Below are positions 18,538 through 26,786 of a DNA stretch of 64,000 nucleotides, in pieces. Made by a program: the position numbers and the translations under genes. The first letter of the stretch is position 1; every line of letters begins with the position of its first letter. The stretch comes from Desulfovibrio sp. TomC (lineage in GTDB: Bacteria; Desulfobacterota; Desulfovibrionia; Desulfovibrionales; Desulfovibrionaceae), in assembly GCF_000801335.2 (NCBI RefSeq), contig NZ_JSEH01000020.1:1-64000 (forward strand), written 5' to 3'. The notes under the pieces are model-generated. The model had not been told where the DNA came from, did not search any database, and saw only the letters and a list, made by a program, of their open reading frames with translations.

Positions 18538-20253
18538 TTAGGCGGAATGCGGGGCAGGGTCGCCGCTGTGCAGCGGCAGGCGGACGAACAGATGGGTACC
18601 CGCCTCCTCGCTTGAGGTCCAGTCGAGGTCGCCGCCGTGAAGCCGGGCGATGGTGCGGGCAATGTAGGCCCCAAGCCCGGTGCCGCCGGGCTTGCCGCTG
18701 GTGGCGTATTTGGTGGCGAAGCGGCGGCGGATCGCCTCGGGGATGACGCCGTGGTTGTGCAGCGTGACTACGGCGGCGCCCTCCCCGGCGGTCAGGGACA
18801 GGGTGACGGCCGTGCCCGGCGGGGCGGCTTCCAGGGCGTTGGTGAGGAGATTGGAAAATACCGTACTTAAGAGCCCGGCCTCGCCGGCCACCACCGGCCC
18901 GTGGCTGGAGCCGTTGCCGCCGTTGCTGCCAGTATGGCTGCCGTTGGCGACGTCCAGCCCCTGGCCCCAGACCAGGGCCAGATCCCGACGCCTGGCCAGG
19001 GGCGCGGCCACCTGGACCTGACGGCGCAGCAAGGGGACAAGGGCCACGGGCTTGGGCGCCAGTTCGTAGCGGCCCTGCTCGATCTTGCACAAATCGAGGT
19101 TGCGCCCGACCATTTCATTGAGTCCGGCGGCCGTATCCCGGATCACGGCAGCGATTTCCCGCTGCTTTTCCGACAGCTCCGATTCGGCCAGATGGGCTGC
19201 CAGCCCGGCAATGCCGGCCAGAGGGGAGCGCAGGTCGTGGCGCAGCATCTGCTCCACCCGGTCCCGGGCCTCTTCGGCGCGCACCCGGTCGGTCACGTCG
19301 TGAATGATGGAAAACAGCAGGTTGCGGCCCAGATACTCCACCGGTCCGGAATAGGCCTCCACTTCCCGCAACTCCCCGCTGGCCAGACGGTGCCGGAACC
19401 GGAAAAAGCCCCGGTGCTCGTCCTTGGCCCGGTCCATTTCCTGGCGCACCTGCTCCCGGGTCAGGGTGTTGATGTCCCAGATCGACAGCTGCTGGATGTC
19501 CTCAAGCGGGTAGCCGTAAAACTGGCAGGCCGCCGGATTGGCGTCCACGATGCGCCCGGAGGCCGGATCAATGAGGAGTTTGACGGCGATATTGGAAAAA
19601 AACATAGCCCGGTGACGGGCTTCCGATGCGGCCAGGGCCTCGGCCATTTCCTGATTGGCCAGCATGACGGCCACGCCTTGGGCCAGCCGTTCCAGCCGTT
19701 TCACCAGGGGCAGGTCCAGGCGGTCAGGCCGACGGTCATTGACCTGGAGCAGGCCCAGAGTCGTGCCGGCGGCGCGCAAGGGAACCAGGGCCACGGTTTC
19801 ATACCCGGCGGCGTTGCAGCGGTTGCGGGTGCCTACCGGCAAGCCGGCCAAGCCCGAACGGGCCAGCAACTGCGAGGTGGAGCCGGTAAAAAAACTGCCC
19901 TGGTCGGTAAAAAACGGCAATCTCGGATCATAGCGCCCTTCGAGCACTGCCCCGCACAGGCATTCCAGCACTGGCACTTGGTCCGGATCAATGTCCTCGT
20001 GCTTCGCATCGGCCTGTTGGCACAGCGAATTCTCCTCTGCCAGAAACGACGCAGCAAAGCCGTCAGCCGTGTAATACGGATAGTCGTCGCCGTGGCGCAG
20101 ACGGATGCCGACGGCCTGGCAACCGGTAACGCGACGCACAATGCCCATGACCACCGCCAACAGGGCGTCGCGGTCGGGTACGGCCGCCAGCAAGGCTGCG
20201 CCGTCCTCGAAATCCGCCACATGTGTGCTGCCTGTATCCGGTGCTGCGACCAT
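18538..20253 (-). CDS. GAF-PAS histidine kinase
   Basis: A soluble 571-residue kinase. A GAF domain covers ~13-190 (LLAVVMGIVRRVTGCQAVGI), a PAS domain ~205-330 (AVKLLIDPASGRIVDANPAA, CQFYGYPLEDIQ), then HisKA with MLRHDLRSPLAGIAGLAAHL and HATPase_c with NLLTNALEAAPPGTAV and GTGLGAYIARTIARLHGG. His in RHDLRSPL is the phospho-site. The region just before the N box contains a low-complexity Gly/Asn/Ser/His run (ANGSHTGSNGGNGSSHG). The ATPase domain resembles that of the PAS kinase at 7.9-9.1 kb. No receiver gene is adjacent, so it is an orphan kinase. AGGG nine bases ahead supports ATG 20253. Confidence 0.9.
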   Translation of the reverse strand: MVAAPDTGSTHVADFEDGAALLAAVPDRDALLAVVMGIVRRVTGCQAVGIRLRHGDDYPYYTADGFAASFLAEENSLCQQADAKHEDIDPDQVPVLECLCGAVLEGRYDPRLPFFTDQGSFFTGSTSQLLARSGLAGLPVGTRNRCNAAGYETVALVPLRAAGTTLGLLQVNDRRPDRLDLPLVKRLERLAQGVAVMLANQEMAEALAASEARHRAMFFSNIAVKLLIDPASGRIVDANPAACQFYGYPLEDIQQLSIWDINTLTREQVRQEMDRAKDEHRGFFRFRHRLASGELREVEAYSGPVEYLGRNLLFSIIHDVTDRVRAEEARDRVEQMLRHDLRSPLAGIAGLAAHLAESELSEKQREIAAVIRDTAAGLNEMVGRNLDLCKIEQGRYELAPKPVALVPLLRRQVQVAAPLARRRDLALVWGQGLDVANGSHTGSNGGNGSSHGPVVAGEAGLLSTVFSNLLTNALEAAPPGTAVTLSLTAGEGAAVVTLHNHGVIPEAIRRRFATKYATSGKPGGTGLGAYIARTIARLHGGDLDWTSSEEAGTHLFVRLPLHSGDPAPHSA

Positions 20254-20353
20254 TTATAGACCCTAGCACCAAGGCTCAAACAATCACAAGTGCTTTGCCG
20301 GTATTGGCAACAACGGGGCATCGCCCACGCAGGGCGGATGTTTGACACACACA

Positions 20354-20400
20354 CCTGTGCGCCGGCCCAAAGGGGACCCGTCTGCCGGCCGTCGCACAGG
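20354..20400. terminator. Hairpin between marR and the GAF-PAS kinase gene
   Basis: CCTGTGCG (20354-20361) pairs with CGCACAGG (20393-20400), with CCGGC/GCCGG inside. It follows the MarR stop on the minus strand. There is no T run, so it may be a pause or processing site rather than a strict intrinsic terminator. Confidence 0.35.
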
Positions 20401-20409
20401 AGGCTGCCT

Positions 20410-20823
20410 TTAAAAGCAGGTCATGATCCTGGAGAGCATGGCCGCGAACTGGCCAGCCTCGTCGGGCGACAGCGCGCACAGAATCTCCTGGGTGAGCTGG
20501 TCGTGAAGCTTGTGGTGTTCGGCAAAAAGTCGCCGCCCTTCGCTTGTCAGGCTCACCCGGATGGAGCGGCGGTCGGTTTCGTGGGGTTTTCGCACCACAA
20601 ACCCGCCCCGCTCCAGCCGGTCCGCCAGCACCGTCAGCGACCCGGTGGTGATGCCCATTTTGGCGGCCAGCTCGGTCATGCGCAGGTCGCCGTCAGCCCC
20701 GAGGATTTCCAGTGTGTGCATCTGGGGCAACGACAGGCCGGACTCCTTGACCACGCCGTGTTCCCAGGAGGAAAACTTCTCGTAGAACTCGATGAGCAGT
20801 CGGGTCAGCTGTTCGTTTTCCAT
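20410..20823 (-). CDS. MarR-family transcriptional regulator
   Basis: A 137-residue winged-helix protein. Helices up to LSLPQMHTLEILG form the dimer part; the reading head is LRMTELAAKMGITTGSLTVL followed by ADRLERGGFV; the wing is RKPHETDRRSIRVSLTSEGR. This is the canonical MarR layout and length. MarR proteins are ligand-responsive repressors. The gene lies 4 bases after the metal P-type ATPase gene and is co-transcribed with it, so it probably controls this operon in response to the metal or to oxidative stress. One Cys is present near the C-terminus (IMTCF). No operator can be assigned with confidence. Confidence 0.92.
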   Translation of the reverse strand: MENEQLTRLLIEFYEKFSSWEHGVVKESGLSLPQMHTLEILGADGDLRMTELAAKMGITTGSLTVLADRLERGGFVVRKPHETDRRSIRVSLTSEGRRLFAEHHKLHDQLTQEILCALSPDEAGQFAAMLSRIMTCF

Positions 20824-20827
20824 TGTG

Positions 20828-22735
20828 TCATGCCTCGGCGGCCTGCCTGTCGGGTTCGGCGGTCAGGGCCAGACTGGCCGAGGACAACACCACCACGATG
20901 GAGCCGATATTGTGAAAGAGGGCGGCCATGACGGGCGAAAGCAGGCCGTAGCCGCCGCCGAGGATGGCCACGGAATTAAAGACCAGCCCCAGGCCGATAT
21001 TGATGCTGATCATTCTGGTCATGCGCCGGCCAAGGTACACCAGAAACGGCAGGCGTCCAAGGTCGTCGTTGGCCAGGGCGATGTCGGCCGTCTCCAGGGC
21101 CACGTCGGAGCCGGCCAGGCCCATGGCCACGCCCACATTGGCCCGGGCCAGGGCCGGGGCGTCGTTGACGCCGTCGCCGACAAAGAACACCCGCCGGCCC
21201 TGCTCCTGCAATGCGTCCAGGATCTCCAGCTTGTTTTCAGGTTTGAGCCCGGACCAGACCTCGGTGACGCCAATCCCGGCGGCCATGGAGGAGACGGCCT
21301 TGTCGTGGTCGCCCGAGAGGATGCCAATCGTCGTGATGCCAAGGCCGCGCAAGGCGGCAATGGCCGCGCCCGCGTTGTCCCGGACCGTGTCGGACACGGC
21401 AAGCAGGCCCAAAATCCGGCCATTCCGGCGCACTACCAGGGCCGTGGCCCCACGCTCACGAATTTCGCTGAGGCCAACGGTGAGTTCGGGCGGCAAGGCG
21501 GAAACGCCGCCCATCATTTCCGGACTGCCCACTTCCACGGCCAGACCGTCCATCTCGCCGCGGACGCCCAGGCCGATTTCGGTGATCATGGCATCGGCCG
21601 GGCGCACCGCAAGGCCGGCGGTCCGGGCCGCGTCCATGACGGCCGTGGCCAGCGGATGGTTGCAATGGCACTCCAGGCAGGCGGCGCAGCCGATAACCCC
21701 GTCGGCCGTCTCCCCGGCTGCCGGGATGACGGCGTCCACCACGGGTCGCCCCAGCGTCAGCGTGCCGGTCTTGTCAAAAAGGACCGTATCGGCCCGGGCG
21801 GCCTCCTCAAGGTACTGGCCGCCTTTGACAAGAATGCCGCGTTTGGCGGCCCGGCCGATGGCGGCCACGGTGGCGGTCGGCGCGGCCATGAGCAGGGCGC
21901 AGGGACAGCCGGCCACCAACACGGCCACGGCCCGGTCGGCGTCGCCGCCAAGCAGCCAGGCCAAGGCGGCGCAGGCCAGCACCAGCGGCGTGAAATACGC
22001 GGCATAGCGGTCGACCACCCGGGCGGCGCGCGGCTTGCCGGCCTCGGCCGCCACCACCAGCCGCACGACCTTGCCGAAGGTGGAGTCTTCGCCGATCTTG
22101 CTGGCCCGGGCCACCACCCGGCCGGTATAGTTGAGCGTCCCGGTCAGGATGGTGTCGCCGGGCGCGCGCTGCCTGGGGAGCGATTCGCCGGTCAGGGCCG
22201 ATTCATCCACAGCGGTCACGCCCGATTCGATGACGGCGTCAACCGGTATGCGCTCGCCCGGGCGCACCAGCACCCGGTCGCCCACCCGGATGTCCGCCAC
22301 CGGCACAGTGCGCTCGGCCCCGTCGTCCGTGACCAACACCGCTTCCTGCGGAGCCAGCGAGGCCAGGGCCTCGATGGAACGCCGCGCCCCGTCACTGACC
22401 GCCTCCTCCACCAAGGCTCCAAGCGTCATGATAAAGCTCACGACGGCGGCGGTCAGGACCTCGCCCTGGAGCAGCGAGGCCACGATGGCGATGCTCACCA
22501 ATTCGTCCACATTGACCCGGCGGGAAAGGACTCCCTTCCCGGCTTCGATGACAATGGGCAGTCCGTTAACAGCCACCGAGCCAAGCCCGAGCACCAGCGC
22601 AAGCCACACCGGCCAGCCAGCCTGGCCGACGACAAACGCCGCCAATGCCAGTCCGCCGCCGGCCAGACAGACGGCAAAATCCTTCATGGAAAACAAACCC
22701 CGGTAATCACCGAGGTTGGAGAAACGACCGATCAT
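20828..22735 (-). CDS. Heavy-metal translocating P1B-type ATPase
   Basis: This 635-residue pump lacks an N-terminal HMA metal-binding domain. It has paired N-terminal helices, an actuator domain with LTGESLP, the metal-binding CPC in VLVAGCPCALLMAAPTATV, the phosphorylation motif LFDKTGTLTLG, the HP motif NHPLATAVMDAA and the hinge GDGVNDAPALARANVGVAMG. The last helices read HNIGSIVVVLSSASL rather than the DxG of the zinc pumps or HEG of the cobalt pumps, so the metal (Zn, Cd, Cu, Mn) cannot be assigned. Cysteines cluster around the HP motif (GCAACLECHC). GAGGAG lies just ahead of ATG 22735. A MarR gene follows 4 bases downstream. It probably exports a toxic metal. Confidence 0.92.
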   Translation of the reverse strand: MIGRFSNLGDYRGLFSMKDFAVCLAGGGLALAAFVVGQAGWPVWLALVLGLGSVAVNGLPIVIEAGKGVLSRRVNVDELVSIAIVASLLQGEVLTAAVVSFIMTLGALVEEAVSDGARRSIEALASLAPQEAVLVTDDGAERTVPVADIRVGDRVLVRPGERIPVDAVIESGVTAVDESALTGESLPRQRAPGDTILTGTLNYTGRVVARASKIGEDSTFGKVVRLVVAAEAGKPRAARVVDRYAAYFTPLVLACAALAWLLGGDADRAVAVLVAGCPCALLMAAPTATVAAIGRAAKRGILVKGGQYLEEAARADTVLFDKTGTLTLGRPVVDAVIPAAGETADGVIGCAACLECHCNHPLATAVMDAARTAGLAVRPADAMITEIGLGVRGEMDGLAVEVGSPEMMGGVSALPPELTVGLSEIRERGATALVVRRNGRILGLLAVSDTVRDNAGAAIAALRGLGITTIGILSGDHDKAVSSMAAGIGVTEVWSGLKPENKLEILDALQEQGRRVFFVGDGVNDAPALARANVGVAMGLAGSDVALETADIALANDDLGRLPFLVYLGRRMTRMISINIGLGLVFNSVAILGGGYGLLSPVMAALFHNIGSIVVVLSSASLALTAEPDRQAAEA

Positions 22736-23108
22736 AGAGACTCCTCAGCTTGGTTAAACAGATGAAGGGGCGTTACAGCAACTCAACCGAATAAAACGAA
22801 CAAGGGAGTGCCTCCGGCGGCCGGGGATGCAGCCAAAAGACGCCTCCGGCGGCCGGGGGGATGATCCCCCCGGACCCCTCAACGGGAGAAATTTTTCAAG
22901 GGGTTCTTGGCGCTGACCGATCATCCGGTCGACTGTGGACCGGGACGGCTGAAGCAAGACGCCTCAAGGGAACCTCCGTCTGCTTCGGCGGCTGAAGGGA
23001 TGCTCCCCCGCCCCCCTGATTCGCACGAGTTGCGAAAATCCTTAAACCAGTATTTCTTGAGTGTCAAATAATTTGATAAACAAAGATATTGCTTGAAAAA
23101 ACAAAAAA
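22736..23108. other. Non-coding stretch with repeat copies
   Basis: No convincing gene lies between the ATPase start and the GAPDH terminator. The part near 22736-22800 is the ATPase leader. Two neighbouring copies of the GCCTCCGGCGG repeat occupy 22810-22910. A weaker relative (GCTTCGGCGG) occurs near 22981-23000. The last 60 bases are AT-rich. Confidence 0.6.
22810..22910. repeat. Dispersed hairpin repeat, two tandem copies
   Basis: A short copy (GCCTCCGGCGGCCGGGG, 22810-22826) is followed by a full copy at 22842. In the full copy the constant arm GCCTCCGGCGG runs into a perfect hairpin, CCGGGGGGAT-G-ATCCCCCCGG, then ACCCCTCAACGGGAG and a tail TTTTTCAAGGGGTTC. Related copies are at 34876-34942, 36355-36400 (reversed) and 44809-44860. 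Confidence 0.8.
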
Positions 23109-23132
23109 GCGGGAGGGCCGAAGCCCTCCCGC
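23109..23132 (-). terminator. Intrinsic terminator of the GAPDH gene
   Basis: A perfect 10-bp stem, GCGGGAGGGC with GCCCTCCCGC and a four-base loop, is followed on the minus strand by TTTTTTGTTTTTT. It sits 31 bases after the GAPDH stop. Confidence 0.92.
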
Positions 23133-23163
23133 CGTGCAGACGAGGTTGAAAAATCCGGAAGCC

Positions 23164-24180
23164 CTAAAGACCCTTTTCGGCCATGAAGGCCACCAGATCG
23201 GCCACCCGGCAGGAATAGCCCCATTCGTTGTCGTACCAGGCCAGGATCTTGGCCATGTCGCCGCCCTGGACAAAGGTGTACTCGGCGTCAACGATGGAGG
23301 AGCGGGGATCGGCCTTGAAATCCGAGGACACCAGCGGCAGCTCGGAAACGCCCATGATGCCGGCCAGCGGTCCGGCGGCAGCAGTCTTCAGGGCGGCGCG
23401 CAAATCTTCGGTGGTGGTGGATTTCTCCAACTGCACCACGAAATCGACCAGGGAAACGGTGGGTGTCGGGACGCGCACCGAAAGCCCGGAAAATTTGCCC
23501 TTGAGTTCCGGAATGACCAGGGACACGGCCTGAGCCGCGCCGGTGGAAGTGGGGATCATGTTGCAGGCGGCGGCCCGGGCCCGGCGCAGATCCTTGTGCG
23601 GCAGATCGAGAATACGCTGGTCATTGGTATACGCATGGATCGTGGTCATGACCCCCTTGACGATGCCGAACTGCTCGTGGACCACCTTGGCCACCGGGGC
23701 CAGGCAGTTGGTGGTGCAGGAGGCATTGGAGAGGATGTGATGGGCGGCGGGATCGTAGCGATCCTGGTTGACGCCAAGCACGATGGTAAGATCCTCTTCC
23801 TTGGCCGGCGAGGTGATGATGACCTTCTTGGCTCCGGCATCGATGTGGGCCTGGCATTTGGGACCGGTGCGAAAGATGCCGGTGGCTTCGATGACGACGT
23901 CGATGCCAAGCTCGTTCCAGGGCAGGCCCCGGGGGTCGCGCTCGGCGTAATTGCGGATACGCCAATCGCCGACGACCATCACATCGCCTTCGACCGAGGC
24001 GGCCACGGGCAGCTTGCCGTAGTTGGTGTCATAGGACAGCAAATGGGCATTGGTGCCCACGTCGAAAAGGTCGTTTATGGCCACAACGTCCATGGCTTCG
24101 ACGTGGCGTTCGAGAATGGCTTTGAGTACCTGCCGGCCGATGCGGCCGAACCCGTTGATGGCGATACGTAGTTTTTGCAT
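23164..24180 (-). CDS. gap: Glyceraldehyde-3-phosphate dehydrogenase, type I
   Basis: A 338-residue glycolytic enzyme that oxidises glyceraldehyde 3-phosphate with NAD(P) and phosphate. The Rossmann start is [19 protein letters not shown], the active-site Cys is in [16 protein letters not shown], and the phosphate-binding and C-terminal segments [20 protein letters not shown] and [15 protein letters not shown] are intact. Asp is found at the coenzyme-specificity position ([10 protein letters not shown]), which favours NAD. It lies 11 bases after a GAF-domain gene, so the two are probably co-transcribed, and a strong terminator follows. The length is standard for the family. Confidence 0.97.
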   Translation of the reverse strand: MQKLRIAINGFGRIGRQVLKAILERHVEAMDVVAINDLFDVGTNAHLLSYDTNYGKLPVAASVEGDVMVVGDWRIRNYAERDPRGLPWNELGIDVVIEATGIFRTGPKCQAHIDAGAKKVIITSPAKEEDLTIVLGVNQDRYDPAAHHILSNASCTTNCLAPVAKVVHEQFGIVKGVMTTIHAYTNDQRILDLPHKDLRRARAAACNMIPTSTGAAQAVSLVIPELKGKFSGLSVRVPTPTVSLVDFVVQLEKSTTTEDLRAALKTAAAGPLAGIMGVSELPLVSSDFKADPRSSIVDAEYTFVQGGDMAKILAWYDNEWGYSCRVADLVAFMAEKGL

Positions 24181-24190
24181 GGGCCTGCTC

Positions 24191-24751
24191 CTACTCGTGC
24201 ATGGTGTATTCGTAGGCGGTCAATAGTTCGTAATCGGTCCGCAGGGCCTGATGCAGCCGGGCGTTTTCAATGGCCATGGCGCTTAAGTTGGCAATGGCCG
24301 TGGCAAAATGGATTTCGCTGGCTTCAAATTCGCGGATGTTGTCGCAGTACAGGCGCATGACGCCGATGGTGCGGCCCTCGACGGTCAGCGGCAGGGCCAT
24401 GACCGAGGTGATGCCTTCCTCGCGGGCGGCATCAGGATACTGGAAGCGAGGATCATTGCCGGCGTCCTTGATCTGGACGACCTTGCCGGTCAGGGTTTCC
24501 TGGTCGATTTTGCTCTTGGACACTTCCACGGTGCCCTTGCGCAGATAGCCTTTGCTTAAGCCGTACGACGTGCCGGACAGCAGGGTTTTGCCCTGGCGGT
24601 CAAGCAGCCGGATGGAGCAGGCCTTGGCCGAGAGCGCCTTGGTCGCCTGTTCGGCAATGGCATGGAGCACGGTGGCCGGTTCAAGACTCGAATTGATGCA
24701 CATGGCCACATCATAGAGGCTGCGATAGTAGGCGCATTCCTGTTCGCTCAT
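24191..24751 (-). CDS. GAF-domain sensory protein
   Basis: A 186-residue cytoplasmic protein made almost only of one GAF domain: [59 protein letters not shown] and [20 protein letters not shown]. There is no catalytic output. GAF domains bind small ligands or act in dimerisation. ATG 24751 follows a strong AGGAGG; the frame extends upstream to 24847 without domain content. It ends 11 bases before gap, and this linkage suggests a role tied to central metabolism, but nothing in the sequence shows how. Confidence 0.85.
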   Translation of the reverse strand: MSEQECAYYRSLYDVAMCINSSLEPATVLHAIAEQATKALSAKACSIRLLDRQGKTLLSGTSYGLSKGYLRKGTVEVSKSKIDQETLTGKVVQIKDAGNDPRFQYPDAAREEGITSVMALPLTVEGRTIGVMRLYCDNIREFEASEIHFATAIANLSAMAIENARLHQALRTDYELLTAYEYTMHE

Positions 24752-24930
24752 GATTCCCTCCTGCAAGGGTCTGTTGCACCCGGGCGGTGGACGATCCGCC
24801 AGCCGGGAAGATACCCATGCCGGCCTTTTGCGAAGGCCGGATGGCAATTGGGTGGCAGCATACGTATTTCGGATGAAAAGAAAAGATATTCGTAATACCC
24901 GAAAAGCGTCGGGACGAACGGCGCTTCGGC

Positions 24931-25998
24931 TCAGGCCCGGGGAGCTTCAAACTGGGCCACATTGTTGCGGCCGGAATGTTTTACCTGATACATGGCCGCG
25001 TCGGCAGCGCCGAGAAAGGCCTCGGCATCCATGCCGGGCGTCAGTTCAGCCACGCCGATGGAGACCGTAAACCGGATCGGCTCATCGGCCAACCTGCCAT
25101 CAATACGCGGCAAAAACTCATAATGCTGCACGGCCAGCCGGATGGCGTCGGCATGAAATTGAGCTTGGCTGCCGTCGATGTCGCACACGAGCACCAGCTC
25201 GTCGCCGCCAAAACGGGCGGCAAACCAGCCATGCCGGCCGGCATGGGCGTCGATGATCTTGGCCAGGGTGCGCAGGACGTCGTCGCCGACCACATGGCCG
25301 TAGACGTCGTTGATGGCTGTCTTGAAGTTGTCCACGTCGATCATCATGGCCGAGAGCGGCGCGTCTGTGGCCTTGGCCCTGGCGATGGAGGCGCGCAGGT
25401 GCTCTTCCAGGGAACGGCGGTTGTGCAGGGGGGCCAAAAGCGGATCCACCTGGATGATCCTTTCGAGTTGTTGGGCCTTGCGCTCCCAGGCTTGGGCCTC
25501 TTCCCGGTAGTGGACGAGCATGGAGGTGATCAGTTGGCGCAGGCGCGGGATCATCACCGCCGGGTCCTCGCCGCCGGCCAGGGTATCCATGGTTTCGCGG
25601 CCGAAACGGCCCACGAGCTTGGAGCGTTCCTGCTCCGAGGACAGGGTTTCTTCCAGGAAATCCGTAATGGACCGGGCCAGGGATTCGGAAGCGGCCTGCT
25701 CCGAAGCCAGTTGCTCCCGCATGGCGACCATGGGCAGATGATCGGTCAAAAACAGTTCCACGCCGCGCAGCAGCCGTTGCAGGTGGGCCTCGGAAGGATC
25801 GCGCCGGGCCAGCTCGGAAAAAACATACTCCTGCAGGCTCTTTTTGCGGGAATCATCAAAAATGGTGAATTGTCGCAGCAGATTGCGGACGAACAATAAG
25901 ACGGCCAGCCAGGATGCGTCGTTGCCGCAGCCTATCTTTTGCAATTCGCCGCAGATGTTGCGGATTTCGCATGGCGTCTCCTGACACCCAGTGCCCAT
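24931..25998 (-). CDS. GGDEF-domain protein, probable diguanylate cyclase
   Basis: A 355-residue soluble protein. The first ~190 residues are helical with an N-terminal group of four cysteines (positions 5, 10, 16, 24). A coiled region precedes the GGDEF domain, which has VDPLLAPLHNRRSLEEHLRA, AMMIDVDNFKTAINDVYGH and FAARFGGDELVLV. The signature reads GGDEL, a small departure from GGDEF/GGEEF; metal-binding Asp and the substrate region are kept, so activity is likely but not certain. No allosteric RxxD is obvious directly before the motif. AGGAG precedes ATG 25998. It is divergent from dksA. Confidence 0.85.
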   Translation of the reverse strand: MGTGCQETPCEIRNICGELQKIGCGNDASWLAVLLFVRNLLRQFTIFDDSRKKSLQEYVFSELARRDPSEAHLQRLLRGVELFLTDHLPMVAMREQLASEQAASESLARSITDFLEETLSSEQERSKLVGRFGRETMDTLAGGEDPAVMIPRLRQLITSMLVHYREEAQAWERKAQQLERIIQVDPLLAPLHNRRSLEEHLRASIARAKATDAPLSAMMIDVDNFKTAINDVYGHVVGDDVLRTLAKIIDAHAGRHGWFAARFGGDELVLVCDIDGSQAQFHADAIRLAVQHYEFLPRIDGRLADEPIRFTVSIGVAELTPGMDAEAFLGAADAAMYQVKHSGRNNVAQFEAPRA

Positions 25999-26249
25999 AA
26001 CTGTCTCCTTTGCCGGCACTCGCTCCGTCCTGGCTCCGCGGGCGTCGCCTCTTCCTTGCCTCCCTACCTTGCCGGCGCGTCAGGGGCAAGCGGCTCTTGG
26101 CCGGGACGCCGCCGGGCCTCCCGCTGCCGATGGAAGTCCCTGTGACATTTTGGCCTACCGGCCAATACCCCTTTACCTCTCCAAGACTTTGGATTAGTGG
26201 AGTCGATTTTCAAGCCGGAGCTGTTGAGCCGGCGGCCGAGGAGGACTTC

Positions 26250-26612
26250 ATGGATCCCAAGGACGTCGATTTTTTCCGCGAACTTTTAAACGGTATGCTT
26301 CAGGATATCCTCAAAAAGGGTGAAGAGACCATTGAGGATATGACTGATACCGTCGAGGTCTACGCCGACCCGGCCGACCGGGCCACGGCCGAATCCGACC
26401 GCGCCTTTACCTTGCGCCTGCGCGATCGGGAACGGCGGTTGATCAAAAAAATCAAGGAAGCCATCGAGCGCATCGATGACGGCACGTACGGCGAGTGCGT
26501 TGAATGCGGCGAGGACATCAGTGTCGCCCGGCTCAAAGCCCGTCCGGTCACCACGCTTTGCATCAAATGCAAAAGCCGTCAGGAAGCCGACGAGGACCTT
26601 CGGGGGGACTAG
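26250..26612 (+). CDS. dksA: DksA/TraR-family zinc-finger regulator
   Basis: A 120-residue protein with an N-terminal coiled coil (MDPKDVDFFRELLNGMLQDI) and a C-terminal four-cysteine zinc finger, CVECGEDISVARLKARPVTT then CIKC. DksA enters the RNA polymerase secondary channel and, with ppGpp, tunes rRNA and amino-acid promoters. The coiled-coil tip has DPADRA, close to the DxxDxA motif of functional DksA. Length is slightly under that of E. coli DksA. GAGGAGGA lies 6 bases before ATG 26250; the reading frame is open much further upstream but those codons are not DksA-like. The 250-base gap upstream serves as a divergent promoter region with the diguanylate cyclase gene. Confidence 0.93.
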   Translation: MDPKDVDFFRELLNGMLQDILKKGEETIEDMTDTVEVYADPADRATAESDRAFTLRLRDRERRLIKKIKEAIERIDDGTYGECVECGEDISVARLKARPVTTLCIKCKSRQEADEDLRGD

Positions 26613-26786
26613 TCGGCCCGCCGTCTGACGCGGTCGCAGCAGCAACGCCGACTCCCAAGCGGGAGCACGGCAATGCGGCTTCTGCGTCAGGCCGGTCTGT
26701 TGCGCCCCGGCGCGCCGCCCCGCGGTGTTCCGACCGGACTCCGCCGGCAGCCCGTTGCGTTGTCCGCCGGAGGGAGGCGAAAGCCC

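Noticed and set aside
20792-22765. A 657-codon open frame antisense to the metal ATPase, and similar long antisense frames (for example at 41030-42514 and 8000-9177).
   Set aside because: They lie opposite well-supported genes, have His/Gly/Gln-rich peptides and no family motifs. High GC creates such frames by chance.
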